Origin: Clostridia bacterium
GTDB taxonomy: Bacteria; Bacillota; Clostridia; Oscillospirales; Acutalibacteraceae
Assembly (NCBI GenBank): GCA_017437005.1
Contig: JAFSBZ010000045.1
Location: 47,575 to 111,574, forward strand
Length of the DNA stretch: 64,000 nucleotides
Reading direction: 5' to 3'
Positions 25,720 to 33,627 of this stretch are shown piece after piece. Position 1 is the first letter of the stretch. Each line of letters begins with the position of its first letter. The notes beneath the pieces were generated by a model. It saw only the letters and a program-made list of their open reading frames with translations. It was not told the origin of the DNA and searched no databases. The translations under genes and the position numbers were made by a program.

Positions 25720-25751
25720 ATTATACTATACCCCCCCCCCCGAAAAATCAA
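25720..25751 (-). promoter_or_regulatory. Promoter with an 11-G homopolymer in the spacer
   Basis: Minus strand TTGATT (25751-25746), TTTC, then eleven G (25741-25731), then TATAGT (25730-25725) overlapping TATAAT (25725-25720). With 11 G the spacing is 15 bases to TATAGT or 20 to TATAAT, neither optimal; 13 or 8 G would give 17. Slippage could therefore switch or tune expression. Confidence 0.5.
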
Positions 25752-25839
25752 CACATAATTTTAAACGTTAGTATTAAAATTTCGGTAATATTAATAACAC
25801 TTTATTAAAGACTTATTTGTGACAAAAATTTATAATAAA

Positions 25840-25873
25840 AAAAGAAAAGATAGTGGTTACTACCTTTTCTTTT
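25840..25873 (-). terminator. Terminator of the oxidoreductase/isomerase operon
   Basis: AAAAGAAAAG-A-TAGT pairs with ACTA-C-CTTTTCTTTT (one mismatch), loop GGTT; on the minus strand a T-rich run follows. The rest of the 214-base gap to the dockerin gene holds only AT-rich DNA and the G-tract promoter. Confidence 0.75.
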
Positions 25874-25880
25874 AAAGTTT

Positions 25881-26825
25881 TTATAAATTATTAAGTATCT
25901 CGATTACTGTTTCAAGCTCGTCGGGTTTTACCTTTTCGGGTGTTTTGTTGTTTGCTACGCAATCAGCAAAGTAGGCAATCTCCTCGGCATAGGCACCGCT
26001 CCTTGGCAAATTTATTTCACCTGTGTCACCTGTTGCCGCTTCTTCAAGACTTACAACATTTCCGTTGTTTTCATAAATCTTAAGTCCCTGACCCTCGTTA
26101 GAGATTATAGCATCAGCAAACAAGAAACGGAACTGCGCCGTAAACGGATATGCGCCTGCAAACCACGATGATTCAGCATCGATATAAAAATCACCAAAAT
26201 CATATGTAACGTTTATATAGTCTTGATCGGCCGATTTACTACGGCGAGAATCAATTTCCTTAGGCTCGCCAAAGGCATAAATCAAAAAGTCAAGATCATG
26301 AATATGAAGATCATATGGCACAAAACCACTACGAGCCTCGTCACGCATCCAGTTATCCCAGCTCCAACGTGGGAATGCGCTTAGACGTTTCATAGTACCC
26401 ATAATAAGCTTACCGTATTTACCGCTTTCGTAAATGCTTTTAACAAACTCATACTCGCGCCAAAAACGTATAACGTGTGCCACCATAAACTTAACATTAT
26501 TCTTTTGGGCCACTTCATAAACACGCTTAACGTCTTCTTTTTTTAGAGAAATTGGCTTTTCGCATAAAATGTTAATACCCTTTTCCATAGCCTTTATTGA
26601 GTATTCTACGTGTAAAAACGTAGGAAGACATATATCAAGAATGTCAAGCTCTTCATTTGCAAGCATATCGTCAAAATCGGTATAATGCCTTATGTCAGGA
26701 TATTTTTCCATCTGTTCGGGACGTATGTCACAAAGCGCTACAAGCTCTACATTATCAAGCGCCAACCAACCGGGAATATGCGCGCCGCTGATACCACCAA
26801 CACCAATTAAACCAACCTTTAACAT
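25881..26825 (-). CDS. Gfo/Idh/MocA family oxidoreductase
   Basis: A 314-residue NAD(P)-dependent sugar/polyol dehydrogenase. Rossmann motif 'GLIGVGGISGAHIPGW' (about 5-20), EKP motif in 'NILCEKPISLKKE' (about 89-101) and the substrate-domain signature 'SGFVPYDLHIHDLDFLIYAFG' with the D-H pair. It begins 4 bases after the isomerase-like gene, in the same operon, opposite a divergent AraC gene. Pairs of Gfo/Idh/MocA dehydrogenase and xylose-isomerase-like protein commonly process inositol or unusual sugars; which one is not evident here. Confidence 0.9.
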   Translation of the reverse strand: MLKVGLIGVGGISGAHIPGWLALDNVELVALCDIRPEQMEKYPDIRHYTDFDDMLANEELDILDICLPTFLHVEYSIKAMEKGINILCEKPISLKKEDVKRVYEVAQKNNVKFMVAHVIRFWREYEFVKSIYESGKYGKLIMGTMKRLSAFPRWSWDNWMRDEARSGFVPYDLHIHDLDFLIYAFGEPKEIDSRRSKSADQDYINVTYDFGDFYIDAESSWFAGAYPFTAQFRFLFADAIISNEGQGLKIYENNGNVVSLEEAATGDTGEINLPRSGAYAEEIAYFADCVANNKTPEKVKPDELETVIEILNNL

Positions 26826-26829
26826 ATTG

Positions 26830-27666
26830 TTATCCTCCGTAAACCTCGTTTATAATTTTGGTAAGATAATCTCTTGCGTGAATAATATCAGGCTGCTGTT
26901 GCTCATTCCAGATTTCACGCTCAATGGTAACGTAGCCGTCATACTCGAGCTCTTTAAGTTTTTTGAACAGCGCTTTAAAATCAACCTTACCGTCACCAAG
27001 ACGAACCTCACGGCCTAACGAATGACCATTTGTTGGGTAAAAGCCGTCCTTTGCGTGAATGTTACGAACATATTTACCAAATACATCCAACGCATCAACA
27101 GGATTTGCTCTACCATAAAGTATAAGATTAGCTGTATCAAGATTAATACCAAGGTTATCCATATTAACCTTTTCAAAACAACGCATCATTGTAACGGGTG
27201 TTTCCTGACCTGTTTCAAAAAGCAACCATTGACCGTTTTTCTTGAGGTGTCCCGCAACGGTTCTTACTGCTATGCAAAAAGGTGCAAACTGTGGATCATT
27301 TGGATTTTCAGGAATAAAGCCCATATGAGTAATAACATCGGTAATGCCAAGCTTTTTAGCCCAATCGGCGCCGTCGCAAAGCTGTTGAACACGCATTGCG
27401 CGATATTCGGGTGGAACAAGACCTAAAGTTAACTGACCGTCGTAAAAGTCCCACACAACAGGACCTGACCAACCGCACCAGAATGCAGAAATGGTAACAC
27501 CGTACTTTTGGCAAAGTTCGTTAACCATATCGGCGTTTTCATCGGTCCAATCCTTTGGATTCCAAGAACCTAACTGACAATTGTCAAAGCCAAAGAATAT
27601 AAGCTGCTCAAAATACTTTTCCAACTTTTCACGCTCGGCAAAATGAATCATATTACCTATTTTCAT
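26830..27666 (-). CDS. Xylose isomerase-like TIM-barrel sugar isomerase/epimerase
   Basis: A 278-residue AP-endonuclease-2-like TIM barrel (IolE/IolH/tagatose-epimerase type). Metal-site motifs: 'ITHMGFIPEN' (about 110-119), 'LLFETGQETP' (glutamate ligand), 'LGINLDTANLILYGRANP' (aspartate), 'RNIHAKDGF' (His-Lys-Asp) and 'YDGYVTIEREIW' (last glutamate). AGGGAGGA precedes the ATG. First gene of a two-gene operon divergent from the AraC gene at 27792, which is its probable regulator. Confidence 0.88.
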   Translation of the reverse strand: MKIGNMIHFAEREKLEKYFEQLIFFGFDNCQLGSWNPKDWTDENADMVNELCQKYGVTISAFWCGWSGPVVWDFYDGQLTLGLVPPEYRAMRVQQLCDGADWAKKLGITDVITHMGFIPENPNDPQFAPFCIAVRTVAGHLKKNGQWLLFETGQETPVTMMRCFEKVNMDNLGINLDTANLILYGRANPVDALDVFGKYVRNIHAKDGFYPTNGHSLGREVRLGDGKVDFKALFKKLKELEYDGYVTIEREIWNEQQQPDIIHARDYLTKIINEVYGG

Positions 27667-27740
27667 AAATTATTCCTCCCTGAAGGATTGATTTTTTTAC
27701 ACCGATATGATAACATATATACTAAAATACTATTTGTAAA

Positions 27741-27776
27741 TTTTTGACTTGTAACTATACAATTTTGACTTATAGT
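27741..27776 (+). promoter_or_regulatory. Direct repeats 21 bases apart in the divergent AraC/isomerase promoter region
   Basis: TTTTGACTTGTA (27742) and TTTTGACTTATA (27763) are spaced exactly 21 bases, two helical turns, which is the usual layout of AraC-family half-sites. Each also carries a TTGACT -35-like box, and the second is followed by TATAGT. Best read as an autoregulatory AraC site controlling both directions. Confidence 0.5.
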
Positions 27777-27791
27777 AGAGGTGATGATAAA

Positions 27792-28643
27792 TTGCAGCTT
27801 AATTCAAAAAAAGAGTTAACCCCTGTTGTATTTGGTGAAACATCGGTAAAAATTTTAAAAACACGGATTGGTGCAAATGTGCTCGCATTTGAACAACATT
27901 GGCACGATAGACTTGAGTTACACCTAATCACCTCTGGCAGTCTTGAGCTTTGTTGCGACGATAAGATAACAATAGTAAATAAAAACGAGCTTTCCATTGT
28001 TTCACCTACAATGCTTCACAGCGGAAGATCCGGCAGTAATGGATATGAATGTTACGTAATAATGTTTGAGGTTGCTGATTTATATAACGGAACCGTATCG
28101 GCAAAGCAGTATATCGAACCCATAATAAACGGTAAAATACAATTTAAACATAAAACCGATAATTCAGAAATTGTAACGCTTGCTTCTCAAATCGTCGAAA
28201 TGCAGCTAAACCACAAAAATTATCATCCGCTTGAAACAGTCGGCTGTCTTTACAGGCTTTTAGGTTTATTGTGCGAGCACTGTATAGATGTTAATCTCTC
28301 TTCACCGCAAAAATTTGAAAGTATTGATAATATATTAAATTATATAAATTCTAATTTTACAAAAAATATATCTTCTTCGAGTGTTAGTCAACATTTTGGA
28401 TATGACAAATCATATTTTTGTAGAAAATTTAAAAAGGCAACAGGTATTACCGTTACAAATTATATAAAAACCCAACGTCTTGAACACGCGCGCCGATTGC
28501 TTGAGAAAACAAAAGAATCAATACGTCATATTTCTATTTCGTGCGGCTTTATTGATGCAGCATACTTTACTAACTGTTTTAAATCGGCATACAATATGTC
28601 ACCTACTAAATATCGAAATGACTATATACGGCAAAAAAAATAA
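27792..28643 (+). CDS. AraC family transcriptional regulator (TTG start)
   Basis: Cupin-type N-terminal domain ('FEQHWHDRLELHLITSGSLELCCDDKITIVNKNELSIVSPTMLHSG') followed by a C-terminal double helix-turn-helix ('SSSSVSQHFGYDKSYFCRKFKKATGITVTNYIKTQRLEHA' and 'SIRHISISCGFIDAAYFTNCFKSAYNMSPTKYR'). I place the start at a TTG at 27792, directly after GAGGTGATG. The upstream in-frame ATG (27744) lies in the promoter repeats and has no ribosome site. The product is about 284 residues. The cupin His/Glu pattern H-x-H-x3-E suggests a sugar effector. Likely activates the divergent dehydrogenase/isomerase operon. Confidence 0.87.
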   Translation: MQLNSKKELTPVVFGETSVKILKTRIGANVLAFEQHWHDRLELHLITSGSLELCCDDKITIVNKNELSIVSPTMLHSGRSGSNGYECYVIMFEVADLYNGTVSAKQYIEPIINGKIQFKHKTDNSEIVTLASQIVEMQLNHKNYHPLETVGCLYRLLGLLCEHCIDVNLSSPQKFESIDNILNYINSNFTKNISSSSVSQHFGYDKSYFCRKFKKATGITVTNYIKTQRLEHARRLLEKTKESIRHISISCGFIDAAYFTNCFKSAYNMSPTKYRNDYIRQKK

Positions 28644-28672
28644 AGAACCTTATTTTCAAAATAAGGTTCTTT
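28642..28672. terminator. Shared terminator of the AraC gene and secG
   Basis: Fifteen-base stem AAAGAACCTTATTTT / AAAATAAGGTTCTTT around one C. T tracts lie on both sides, and it overlaps the AraC stop codon. Confidence 0.88.
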
Positions 28673-28690
28673 TGTTATTTAATTTAACAA

Positions 28691-28939
28691 TTACTTATTA
28701 AGTGAAATAATACCAGCTACAAGCACAAGCACAAAGAAAACTATTACGCCGTATTTGGTTAAACGAGCAAGCTTTGCATTTACTGTGCGAGCTTTGTTTT
28801 TAGAAAGGAATGTATCAGCAGCACCTGAAATAGCACCGTTAACACCTGCTCTATGACCCTGCTGTAACAAGATAATACCAATTAAAACAAGTGATACCAA
28901 TATCATTACAATACCTAATATAATCTCCCAAACGTTCAT
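28691..28939 (-). CDS. secG: Preprotein translocase subunit SecG
   Basis: An 82-residue two-span membrane protein. First span 'EIILGIVMILVSLVLIGIILLQQG' (about 5-28) ends in the LLQxG turn typical of SecG; then 'GAISGAADTFLSKNKAR' and the second span 'YGVIVFFVLVLVAGIISL'. It assists SecYE by topology change during export. Single-gene unit with promoter and terminator; the usual downstream rnr/smpB are absent here. Confidence 0.92.
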   Translation of the reverse strand: MNVWEIILGIVMILVSLVLIGIILLQQGHRAGVNGAISGAADTFLSKNKARTVNAKLARLTKYGVIVFFVLVLVAGIISLNK

Positions 28940-29002
28940 TCTTTTAACCTCCCAAATATAAAAATCAGTTACCTAACAATCATCATAAAATTAGCAAAAA
29001 CA

Positions 29003-29031
29003 ATAATAACACAAAGTTTACCATTTTGCAA
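29003..29031 (-). promoter_or_regulatory. Candidate secG promoter
   Basis: Minus strand TTGCAA (29031-29026), 17 bases, TATTAT (29008-29003); 63 bases upstream of secG. Confidence 0.5.
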
Positions 29032-29045
29032 GTGTTTTTTTGAAT

Positions 29046-29417
29046 TTATTTATGGCAATTGCATCCGCCGAAAAGCTTATCAATATTTAGCCGCTTTTCG
29101 TCCTCGTTTTTTATAAACCCGAGCGCTTGGAACAGTTGAATCGGAGCACACGAATCATAAAAAGCATCAAGCACAAAATTTTCAGCCGCTACGTGCAATG
29201 CGCTACGCAATATTCCGTCGGCAAGGGGTATATCCTCCTGTGGCTCCACAGCAAAAACTGTCATTGATTTAGGAGTCAAGCTATATAGACAATAACCTAA
29301 AATATTTTGATTTTCTGTTGCAATGACACAGCCTGAAAATTCATCTGCCACAAGATTATGCTTTTTAAAAAAATTTTCAATTTCAACATTATCTTTACTG
29401 GGTAGTACACTTATCAT
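29046..29417 (-). CDS. Small GNAT-like protein, function unknown
   Basis: A 123-residue cytoplasmic protein. 'GCVIATENQNILGYCLYSLTPKSMTVFAVEPQEDIPLADGILRSALHVAAENFVLDAFYDS' looks like the central strands and acetyl-CoA helix of a compact GNAT fold, and '...LFQALGFIKNEDE' is the usual GNAT C-terminal 'LGF' strand. The canonical Q/RxxGxG/A loop is degenerate, so it may not bind acetyl-CoA. It ends in a Cys-rich tip, GGCNCHK. Its start overlaps the rluB stop (ATGA). It ends the M50-scpAB-dacF operon. Confidence 0.6.
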   Translation of the reverse strand: MISVLPSKDNVEIENFFKKHNLVADEFSGCVIATENQNILGYCLYSLTPKSMTVFAVEPQEDIPLADGILRSALHVAAENFVLDAFYDSCAPIQLFQALGFIKNEDEKRLNIDKLFGGCNCHK

Positions 29418-30157
29418 TGCTCTTCTTGCCTTTCTTTAGAAATACTTTCAAGACGAGTAAGCTCTCTCTCGTTAAGTTCTCGCCATGAACCCGGTTTTAA
29501 TCCGCCCAATTTAACGCCCGCAATTTCAATTCGCTTAAGTCTTAAAACTTCAAGCCCAACCACTGCGCACATTTTACGTATTTGTCGGTTTCTACCCTCT
29601 TGAATAATAAAGTTAAGGATTGTTCTGTCTTCGCGACGTTCTACAACAAAAACATCGCACGGCAAGGTCTTTTTACCGTCGATGACAACACCCTCGCAAA
29701 GCTTTTTAATTTGGTCATCATCTACGGCTCCTCCTACAGTTACGCGGTAGGTTTTATTGACGTGACTACGCGGATGTGTGATTATATTACTAAGCTCGCC
29801 GTCATTGGTCATTATAAGCAATCCTTCGGAATCGCGGTCAAGTCTACCAACGGGAAAAACCTTTACGCCTACATCTTTTACAAGATCAGCAACGTTTTTG
29901 CGATCAAATTCATCGCTGAGGGTTGTAACGTAGCCGCGTGGTTTATGAAGCATTATGTAAACCTTTTGCGTAACCGGAACAACTGTCTTTCCCCTTACTG
30001 ATACCTTGTCGCGCTTAGGGTCTACCTTATCACCTAGTGTTGCAATTCTACCGTTTACGCGTACCTTGCCTGCTTCGATTAACTCCTCAGCCTTGCGACG
30101 CGATGCAATACCGCAGGTAGATAAATGCTTTTGTAGTCTGATTTTATTATCCTTCAT
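29414..30157 (-). CDS. rluB: 23S rRNA pseudouridine synthase, RluB family
   Basis: A 247-residue RsuA/RluB-family enzyme. S4 domain 'RLQKHLSTCGIASRRKAEELIEAGKVRVNGRIATLGDKV' (about 7-45); catalytic loop 'PVGRLDRDSEGLLIMTNDGEL' with the conserved aspartate in GRLD; C-terminal 'EGRNRQIRKMCAVVGLEVLRLKRI'. RluB acts on the U2605 region of 23S rRNA. In Firmicutes rluB often follows scpA-scpB-ytfI-ytfJ-dacF, just as here. Confidence 0.93.
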   Translation of the reverse strand: MKDNKIRLQKHLSTCGIASRRKAEELIEAGKVRVNGRIATLGDKVDPKRDKVSVRGKTVVPVTQKVYIMLHKPRGYVTTLSDEFDRKNVADLVKDVGVKVFPVGRLDRDSEGLLIMTNDGELSNIITHPRSHVNKTYRVTVGGAVDDDQIKKLCEGVVIDGKKTLPCDVFVVERREDRTILNFIIQEGRNRQIRKMCAVVGLEVLRLKRIEIAGVKLGGLKPGSWRELNERELTRLESISKERQEEQ

Positions 30158-30166
30158 CTTTTGCTC

Positions 30167-31270
30167 CTATATTTTAAAAAGTATGCTTTTGAAAACTTCA
30201 AAAAGCTGTACAAACTTGTTTTCCTTATAATCTATGTCTTCGTTTACTGTTAATATTTTCTCACAAACAGGACTATCATTACAATAATATGTTATATTAC
30301 CTATTTGTTCTCCCGCCTTTATCGGCGTATATAAAAAGTTTGGTAATTCTATTAGATAATTAACCTTTGAATTGTCGCTTATATTTAATGTAACCGACGG
30401 CACCGACAAGCTTACCTGCTCGCCATTTGTAATATTCAATAAAACTTCACTTGCTTTTGGCGAAAAATTTTTAGCTTTTATAAGCGACAACCCCAAATCT
30501 AACAACTGCCTGTGGTCTTGCCAATCGTTGCCGTCATTAAGCGTCACCGCAATTACAAGCTTACCATCCTTCTGTGAGGCCGAAACCAAGCATCTGCCTG
30601 ATTTTTTTGTGTAACCTGTTTTTACACCTATTATATCATCATACATTTTAAGTAGCTTATTGTGATTTGTAAGAGTACGGTTATACGGAGGATTGCCGTA
30701 ACACAAACGGGCTGTTTTTGATGCCGCGGCTTTTGCAAAATTTTCGTTTTTAAGCGCTTCTTTGGTTATAAGTGCCAATTCATATGCTGTTGTATAATGC
30801 TCTTCGGCATCAAGTCCCGAAGGTGTTACAAAATGCGTATTTGTAAGTCCCATATCTTCGGCGCGCTTGTTCATTATATCAACAAATTTGCTAACACTGC
30901 CACCTAAAGCAATTGCCGTAGTGTTTGCTGCATCGTTACCCGAAGACAACATCATACCATAAAGCAAATCGTGGTAGGATACTGTATCCCCCACCTGAAG
31001 CCCCATTGATGAGCCTTCTACTGTAACCATTTCGCGTGTTGTGACTATTTGCTTAGATAAATCGCCGCCAAGCTCACACAGTAATAGCGCCGTCATTATT
31101 TTGGTTGTACTTGCCATAGGCAGCCTTTCGTCACAATTTTGCGAATATAATATCTCGCCTGTATATCCGTCAATTACAACTGCCGCTTTTGCCGATGTGC
31201 TGTAAGCCGACACCAAAAATAAATTTAAAAAAATTGCTGTAACAATCGCTATAGAAAATATTTTTTTCAC
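30167..31270 (-). CDS. dacF: D-alanyl-D-alanine carboxypeptidase (DacF/PBP5 type)
   Basis: Class C penicillin-binding protein removing terminal D-Ala from stem peptides. Signal peptide about 1-25; serine nucleophile motif STTK (S54-K57, 'PMASTTKIMTALLL'); second motif 'LSSGNDAANTTAI' near 113; KTG in 'IGVKTGYTKKSGRCL'. A C-terminal beta domain ends in a basic amphipathic helix that could sit on the membrane ('LFEVFKSILFKI'). The start codon is GTG, after GGGTGAAG. Linked to ytfI-ytfJ and scpAB, as dacF is in spore formers. Confidence 0.94.
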   Translation of the reverse strand: MKKIFSIAIVTAIFLNLFLVSAYSTSAKAAVVIDGYTGEILYSQNCDERLPMASTTKIMTALLLCELGGDLSKQIVTTREMVTVEGSSMGLQVGDTVSYHDLLYGMMLSSGNDAANTTAIALGGSVSKFVDIMNKRAEDMGLTNTHFVTPSGLDAEEHYTTAYELALITKEALKNENFAKAAASKTARLCYGNPPYNRTLTNHNKLLKMYDDIIGVKTGYTKKSGRCLVSASQKDGKLVIAVTLNDGNDWQDHRQLLDLGLSLIKAKNFSPKASEVLLNITNGEQVSLSVPSVTLNISDNSKVNYLIELPNFLYTPIKAGEQIGNITYYCNDSPVCEKILTVNEDIDYKENKFVQLFEVFKSILFKI

Positions 31271-31318
31271 AAAGCTTCACCCATAAATTTTATGAATAAA
31301 GCTTAGTTTTTTATGTGA

Positions 31319-31702
31319 TTATTTTTCTATATTTATTTCTGTACGGTTATTAAAAAGGCTCTTTATTTTATCTATAAGCTCAGGCGCCATATTAATTGCC
31401 TTGTCTATGGTATTCATTTCACTGTAAACAGGCATCATATGAACATTGTCACCGTTTATACATATGAAGGCAACAGGATTAACGGTAACACCTGCGCCAC
31501 CGCCCCCACCAAAAAGCTCTTGTCCGTTTTTACTTGGAAAATCACTACCTCCGGTAGCCAATCCAAACGAAACACGTGACACAGGCAAAAGTGTGATGTT
31601 GCCCACAACAATAGGCGTGCCGATAATAGTGTCGGCATCAACCATTGTACGTAGCTTTTCCATAGTAGTATCCATTACTGTTTTAATGCTGTTTTCGCTC
31701 AT
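31319..31702 (-). CDS. ytfJ: Sporulation protein YtfJ (GerW family)
   Basis: A 127-residue YtfJ/GerW protein linked to spore coat and germination. Signatures: 'TTMEKLRTMVDADTIIGTPIVVGNITLLPVSRVSFGLATGGSDF' (about 12-55), the glycine run 'ELFGGGGGAGVTVNPVAFICI' and 'IDKAINMAPELIDKIKSLF'. The ATG at 31702 is preferred: AAGGAA is well placed, and the GTG three codons upstream is too close. Overlaps the 3' end of ytfI by about 20 bases. Confidence 0.93.
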   Translation of the reverse strand: MSENSIKTVMDTTMEKLRTMVDADTIIGTPIVVGNITLLPVSRVSFGLATGGSDFPSKNGQELFGGGGGAGVTVNPVAFICINGDNVHMMPVYSEMNTIDKAINMAPELIDKIKSLFNNRTEINIEK

Positions 31703-32318
31703 ATTTTTCACGTTCCTTACGTTGTAGTTTTAAAAATTGAACCAATATTCCAATCGCAGTAATAAGCAAATATATTAATTGTGCTTTAACAAGGATAGAT
31801 GCTTTAAATTGAGATTGTGTTTTGTCAAAATCAGCGCTTATGTTTATATTTTTAGCTTTAAAATCATTTGCCGATTGCAAAAGAGCTGTTATAGGATAAA
31901 CTGCAGCGCAAATTTTTCCATACTGCAATGCTGTGTTGGCGGCATCGGCAGTAGCAATTATTATATTAAGCTTAAAGCGTCTGAATTTTAACCTTTTAAC
32001 TGCCCACCAAAGCTTTTTTATAACAATGGCAAGCAAGTCGCTAAAGTAACTTATAGTGCCAAGTAATCCTTTTTGTTTATAGGTCTTTTTTATAAAACCG
32101 TTTTTTTTAGCGGACGTATCTTCTTGTGGAGTAGATTTTGCTTTTTGCTTTTTGCTTTTTTTTACGGTTACGCGTTTTTGAGTGTCAAATAATGTTATTC
32201 CCATATATTTGATTTTTAAAATCAATTCGCTATCAAACTTTAAATCAAGCGTAACGGGTAATAAAAGCAAAATAAGTAAAAGTCCAATAACAACGCCCAA
32301 AATAATCACTGCTATCAC
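31683..32318 (-). CDS. ytfI: DUF2953 membrane protein (YtfI-like)
   Basis: A 211-residue protein with an N-terminal span ('IAVIILGVVIGLLLILLLLPVTLDL', about 2-26), a Lys-rich loop (about 53-70) and a region 'LWWAVKRLKFRRFKLNIIIATADAANTALQYGKICAAVYPI' characteristic of DUF2953/YtfI, with a further hydrophobic helix near the end ('LIYLLITAIGILVQFL'). It precedes and overlaps ytfJ, the B. subtilis order. It is thought to be sporulation-related; its molecular function is unknown. Confidence 0.82.
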   Translation of the reverse strand: MIAVIILGVVIGLLLILLLLPVTLDLKFDSELILKIKYMGITLFDTQKRVTVKKSKKQKAKSTPQEDTSAKKNGFIKKTYKQKGLLGTISYFSDLLAIVIKKLWWAVKRLKFRRFKLNIIIATADAANTALQYGKICAAVYPITALLQSANDFKAKNINISADFDKTQSQFKASILVKAQLIYLLITAIGILVQFLKLQRKEREKYERKQH

Positions 32319-32899
32319 AAAGACGCTTCCTCTGTAGTTAATTCTTCGCTTATTTCAAGCTGCTCACCGATATCGTTTACTTCAGGATTATCCTTAGGCA
32401 AAGGTGGAAGATCGCCCAAATCACCCAGACTAAAGCTACGTAAAAATGTTTTTGTTGTTCCGTAAAGCAATGGTCTGCCGGGTAATTCAAGACGTCCGCG
32501 TTCTTCAATAAGTCCCTTTTCAACCAAAGTAGATACAACACCCGAACAATCAACACCGCGCACCTGCTCTATAAAAGAACGAGTAACCGGCTGATTATAA
32601 GCAATAACTGCCAAAACCTCAAGCGCCGCGGGAGACAGTGGTGTGCGCCGCTTTATATCAAAAGCTGTTTTAATGTAGGGAGCAAACTCTTCGCGAGTTA
32701 CAAGCTGATATGTGTTTTCAAGTCTTACCACATAAAAACCGCTACCCTGTTCATTGTATTTTTTTTCAAGCTCTTTAATATATTTTTCAACCTCTTCGGG
32801 CTTAATTTCAAAGGTTTGCGACAGTCTATCAATACTTATAGGATCACCCGAAGCAAATAAAACTGCTTCTATAGCTGAAATGGTTTGTTGTTTATTCAT
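32315..32899 (-). CDS. scpB: Segregation and condensation protein ScpB
   Basis: A 194-residue kleisin-associated protein of the SMC-ScpAB condensin. Two winged-helix domains: 'TISAIEAVLFASGDPISIDRLSQTF' (about 6-30) and 'LSPAALEVLAVIAYNQPVTRSFIEQVRGVDCSGVVSTLVEKGLIEERGRLELPGRPLLYGTT' (about 88-150). The acidic tail is typical. ATG overlaps the scpA stop. Confidence 0.95.
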   Translation of the reverse strand: MNKQQTISAIEAVLFASGDPISIDRLSQTFEIKPEEVEKYIKELEKKYNEQGSGFYVVRLENTYQLVTREEFAPYIKTAFDIKRRTPLSPAALEVLAVIAYNQPVTRSFIEQVRGVDCSGVVSTLVEKGLIEERGRLELPGRPLLYGTTKTFLRSFSLGDLGDLPPLPKDNPEVNDIGEQLEISEELTTEEASL

Positions 32900-33624
32900 C
32901 GTCTTTTATGCCCCTTAACTATCTTTATTTCCGCATCTTCCAAATTGCCGTCGCTTATCTCAACACGATTTGCCTTACACAATTCAAGCACAGCCAAAAA
33001 CGTAGCAACAAGCTCTGAACGACTACGCGCCGTTTGGTAAAGCGAGCTAAGCTTATGCTTGCCGCCTTTTACTAAATTGCGTATTACAAAAACAATTTTA
33101 GTAGAAACAGAAACAATCTTTTTTGCAACAATTTTTGTAAACGGAGTTACATTTGGCGGAAGCCTGCGTTGTCCACGGCCAACCGCCGCAAGATAATATT
33201 GATACATAAGCTCGCTATCGTGAACCAGCTCGTATGTTTTGTCAAAATCATATTCGGTAGCCGCGCGCACAAATCTATCAAAGCCCTCAGTCATTGTAGA
33301 AAGCTTCATCGCCATCTCACGACAAAGCTGATACTCGAGTAGTTCGCCTGTAAGCTCTTCCTTGAGCTTTACAATTTCATCATGTCGAGGTAAAAGACTT
33401 ACGGTTTTTATATAAATAAGGCGAGATGCCATCTCTAAAAACTCGCTCGATATTTCCATCTCCTGAGCGCGAAAAATTTCCATCTGCTCAAGATATTGCT
33501 CAATAAGAACAGAAAGCTGGATATCGTAAATATTTAATTTGTTTCTCGCTATCAGTTGTAACAAAAGGTCAAGCGGACCTTCAAAATTTTCAATCCTGTA
33601 CGACAGTGTAACCGTCTGTTCCAT
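32896..33624 (-). CDS. scpA: Segregation and condensation protein ScpA
   Basis: Kleisin subunit bridging the SMC heads. N-terminal motif 'SYRIENFEGPLDLLLQLIARNKLNIYDI' (about 5-32), helix 'EFLEMASRLIYIKTVSLLP', and the C-terminal winged helix 'SRSELVATFLAVLELCKANRVEI' that binds the SMC cap. Length 242 is normal. smc is not in the window. Confidence 0.95.
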   Translation of the reverse strand: MEQTVTLSYRIENFEGPLDLLLQLIARNKLNIYDIQLSVLIEQYLEQMEIFRAQEMEISSEFLEMASRLIYIKTVSLLPRHDEIVKLKEELTGELLEYQLCREMAMKLSTMTEGFDRFVRAATEYDFDKTYELVHDSELMYQYYLAAVGRGQRRLPPNVTPFTKIVAKKIVSVSTKIVFVIRNLVKGGKHKLSSLYQTARSRSELVATFLAVLELCKANRVEISDGNLEDAEIKIVKGHKRR

Positions 33625-33627
33625 TTT

